A program made the translations under genes and the position numbers. Below the pieces are notes generated by a model, which was not told the DNA's origin, did no database searches, and saw only the letters and a program-made list of their open reading frames with translations. A DNA stretch of 15,784 nt from CBDUEF01 sp018063485. GTDB taxonomy: Bacteria; Pseudomonadota; Alphaproteobacteria; Rhodobacterales; Rhodobacteraceae. The stretch lies in assembly GCA_037045435.1 (NCBI GenBank), contig JBAOID010000017.1:1-15784 (forward strand), given 5' to 3'. Shown here one piece after another: positions 14,457 to 15,784 of the stretch (within the stretch, counting starts at the first letter, position 1; every line of letters begins with the position of its first letter).

Positions 14457-15245
14457 ATGAAAAACGCGATGAAAGTCGGAGTAGCGCTGCTTCTGTGTGG
14501 TGTTGCCAGCGTTGCGTCCGCCGACTCGATGTCGGGCATGGACGGTATGGCTGGCATGGACGGCATGTCGGGCATGGGCGGAATGGCCGGAATGTCGGGC
14601 ATGGCCGGTAACGGCGGTGGCTGGGTCTGCACCCAATACAGCTTTGCTGGCGGCCAGATGGGCATGAGCGGCATGGCCGGTATGTCGGGCATGGGCGGTA
14701 TGGCCGGCATGGGCGGCATGGCTGGCATGGACGGTATGGCCGGCATGGACGGCATGGCTGGCATGGACGGTATGGCCGGCATGGACGGTATGGCCGGCAT
14801 GGACGGTATGGCTGGCATGGACGGCATGGCTGGCATGGACGGTATGGCTGGCATGGACGGTATGGCTGGCATGGACGGTATGGCTGGCATGGACGGTATG
14901 GCCGGCATGGACGGCATGGCTGGCATGGACGGTATGGCTGGTATGGCCGGCATGGACGGTATGGACGGCATGGACGGTATGGCTGGCATGGACGGTATGG
15001 CCGGCATGGACGGTATGGCTGGCATGGACGGCATGGCTGGCATGGACGGTATGTCGGGCATGGGCGGTATGGCTGGCATGGGCGGCATGGCCGGGATGTC
15101 GGGCATGGCTGGGAACGGCAATGGCTGGGTTTGCACCCAGTACAGCCTGGCCGGCGGCCAGATGGGTATGAGCGGGATGTCCGGTATGGGCGGCATGGAC
15201 GGCATGTCGGGCATGGGCGGCACCTGGACGCCTCCGTCGAACTGA
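14457..15245 (+). CDS. Secreted Gly-Met triplet repeat protein with two WVCTQYS modules
   Basis: A 262-aa protein of unknown function and extreme composition. A signal peptide (MKNAMKVGVALLLCGVASVASA) with an ASA cut after residue 22 exports it. The mature 240 residues hold close to 70 methionines and have glycine at nearly every third position, mostly as GMA and GMD triplets. About 20 GMD triplets form the central tract (roughly 14715-15055). Two modules interrupt it, each reading AGN-GxG-WVC-TQY-SxA-GGQ-MGM: one near residues 52-72, one near the C-terminus, each with one Cys. The mature chain has no Lys, Arg, His, Glu or Ile, about 24 Asp, and ends GGTWTPPSN. AAGGAG lies seven bases before ATG 14457. 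The regular MxxM spacing suits Cu(I)/Ag(I) binding or oxidant scavenging in the periplasm, but this is inference; a structural or matrix role is also possible. Confidence 0.82.
   Translation: MKNAMKVGVALLLCGVASVASADSMSGMDGMAGMDGMSGMGGMAGMSGMAGNGGGWVCTQYSFAGGQMGMSGMAGMSGMGGMAGMGGMAGMDGMAGMDGMAGMDGMAGMDGMAGMDGMAGMDGMAGMDGMAGMDGMAGMDGMAGMDGMAGMDGMAGMDGMAGMAGMDGMDGMDGMAGMDGMAGMDGMAGMDGMAGMDGMSGMGGMAGMGGMAGMSGMAGNGNGWVCTQYSLAGGQMGMSGMSGMGGMDGMSGMGGTWTPPSN
14715..15055 (+). repeat. 18-bp coding tandem repeat (hexapeptide GMDGMA)
   Basis: About 19 near-identical 18-bp units such as GGCATGGACGGTATGGCT run in tandem within the methionine-rich gene. They vary almost only by synonymous GGT/GGC and GCT/GCC changes, with one irregular patch near 14940-14985 where GMD occurs three times in succession. 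The low divergence indicates recent expansion by slippage or unequal recombination, so copy number may vary between strains or be mis-assembled. Confidence 0.9.
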
Positions 15246-15258
15246 TATCCCAAGCTTC

Positions 15259-15292
15259 GGCCCGGGGCGTACGACTGCGCCCGCCCTGGGCC
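15259..15292 (+). terminator. Hairpin between the Met-rich gene and the 70-aa gene
   Basis: GGCCCGGGGCG (15259-15269) and CGCCCTGGGCC (15282-15292) form an 11-bp stem with one mismatch. No T run follows, so read-through into the next gene is likely. It may tune the ratio of the two products. Confidence 0.45.
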
Positions 15293-15326
15293 ACACTCAA
15301 TCTCTTCTCAACCAATTGGACAGACG

Positions 15327-15539
15327 ATGAAAAACAGCCAGATCATCACGGGTGTCATCCTGATCGCGGTGATTGCCGGGGCGGCCTACTTCTTGACCAA
15401 GGGCACCGAGCCCGCGCCTCAGGCTGCGGCACCAACCGAAGCTCCGGCTGCGGCGCCTGAGGGTGTGGCCCCTGAAGCCCCCGAATGCACCCAGTACTCA
15501 CTCAAGGCAGGCGCCTGGGTCTGCACCAGCGGAAATTGA
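15327..15539 (+). CDS. Small membrane-anchored protein with CTQYS/WVCT tail
   Basis: A 70-aa protein of unknown function. Residues 6-23 (IITGVILIAVIAGAAYFL) form one membrane span that probably anchors it in the inner membrane with the rest in the periplasm. A linker rich in Ala, Pro and Glu follows (about 27-52). The tail ECTQYSLKAGAWVCTSGN carries two cysteines 12 residues apart. It repeats the CTQYS and WVCT pieces of the modules in the upstream methionine-rich protein, which strongly suggests related function or a shared binding or modification partner. A weak GGA precedes ATG 15327 by a few bases. The start gives a typical KNSQ membrane-protein N-terminus. A strong terminator follows, closing the transcription unit. 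Confidence 0.75.
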   Translation: MKNSQIITGVILIAVIAGAAYFLTKGTEPAPQAAAPTEAPAAAPEGVAPEAPECTQYSLKAGAWVCTSGN

Positions 15540-15548
15540 CGAACCTTT

Positions 15549-15597
15549 AGCTGCAGACCCCGCCTTCCCTGCCTACGGGGGTCTGCAGCTGCTTTTT
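15549..15597 (+). terminator. Rho-independent terminator after the 70-aa gene
   Basis: AGCTGCAGACCCC (15549-15561) and GGGGTCTGCAGCT (15578-15590) are perfect 13-bp arms around a 16-base loop, followed by GC and five T residues at 15593-15597. This is the best intrinsic terminator in the window and marks the end of the small-protein transcription unit. Confidence 0.9.
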
Positions 15598-15636
15598 CCC
15601 ACTACCCAGACTCTTCTGCCACCGCAGGAACCCATC

Positions 15637-15784
15637 ATGAGACGATTTGAAACCACACTCGGCCTGCTTTTTGGTTTTGCCTTTGCGCTTCTGGCCTTTC
15701 TTGCGATTTTCGTGCTGGGCACGCTGATCTATCAAGGCCCGGCGGCATCAAAAGCCCCGGCCTATGCCATCGACACATCAACGC
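15637..15784 (+). CDS. N-terminal part of a single-span membrane protein (runs off right edge)
   Basis: The start of an open frame with AGGA (15626-15629) seven bases before ATG 15637. The 49 visible residues begin MRRFETTLGLLFGFAFALLA and continue with a hydrophobic stretch through FLAIFVLGTLIYQG, giving one long membrane span or uncleaved signal anchor, then PAASKAPAYAIDTS in the periplasm. The family is not recognised from this fragment. It is separated from the preceding gene by a strong terminator, so it probably has its own promoter, though its position and envelope location suggest it may belong to the same functional cluster. Confidence 0.65.
   Translation, partial: MRRFETTLGLLFGFAFALLAFLAIFVLGTLIYQGPAASKAPAYAIDTST

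Noticed and set aside
14457..14530. Lipoprotein signal in the Met-rich protein (cysteine at residue 14)
   Set aside because: The LLLCG context lacks the small residue required just before the lipobox cysteine, and a clear ASA signal-peptidase I site follows at residue 22.
14715..15055. CRISPR-like regular repeat spacing
   Set aside because: The 18-bp units are contiguous, in frame and have no unique spacers; it is a coding tandem repeat.
14355..15296. Long minus-strand open frames (including 14432-15253, MPSMPAIP-type repeats) opposite the Met-rich gene
   Set aside because: They are the complement of the 18-bp repeat, which by composition has no stops on either strand. They have no ribosome site and no signal, and the plus-strand protein has a good start and signal peptide.

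Overview
The window looks like accessory, possibly plasmid-borne, DNA of an alphaproteobacterium, most likely the Rhodobacteraceae (Rhodobacter/Paracoccus/Roseobacter relatives). The support is high GC, GC-rich third codon positions, and protein types common in that group: a YhaO/YhaN pair, an MttB-like methyltransferase next to a dimethylglycine-dehydrogenase-like flavoprotein, and a very short tyrosine recombinase. Replicon and species cannot be fixed from the sequence alone.

Layout. 1-658 has no confident gene. It carries an imperfect inverted repeat followed by TAAGTGCGCCCT, the arrangement of an IncQ/MOBQ-type transfer origin, and weak open frames on the minus strand that run off the left edge. 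659-5280 is a one-base-overlapping pair, yhaO-like (metallophosphoesterase, GTG start) and yhaN-like (SMC-like coiled-coil ATPase). 5412-6796 is a complete IS5-family element with inverted repeats, a DDE transposase and a TTAG target duplication. It sits in the gap between convergent genes and so breaks no recognisable gene. 7032-10974 (minus) is a two-gene operon overlapping by 14 bases: a non-pyrrolysine MttB-family methyltransferase, then an FAD dehydrogenase fused to a GcvT-like folate domain. A LysR-type regulator (11125-11994) is transcribed divergently from a shared 150-base gap containing an inverted repeat. This is a plausible N-methylated-amine (betaine, dimethylglycine or sarcosine-like) catabolic unit.

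12272-12904 is a minimal, catalytic-domain-only tyrosine recombinase followed by a strong hairpin. 12942-14061 holds no convincing gene, but has a cluster of TGCCAAYCTGTC-type repeats and small palindromes.

14062-15784 is the most unusual part. It encodes four small envelope proteins on the plus strand: a 98-aa secreted protein; a 262-aa secreted protein built almost wholly of Gly-Met-Asp/Gly-Met-Ala triplets with two embedded WVCTQYS modules; a 70-aa membrane-anchored protein whose tail reuses the CTQYS and WVCT motifs; and, after a strong terminator, the start of a single-membrane-span protein. The shared Cys motif argues that the methionine-rich protein and the anchored protein work together in the periplasm. 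Copper(I) or other soft-metal binding, or methionine-based oxidant scavenging, are the leading but untested ideas.
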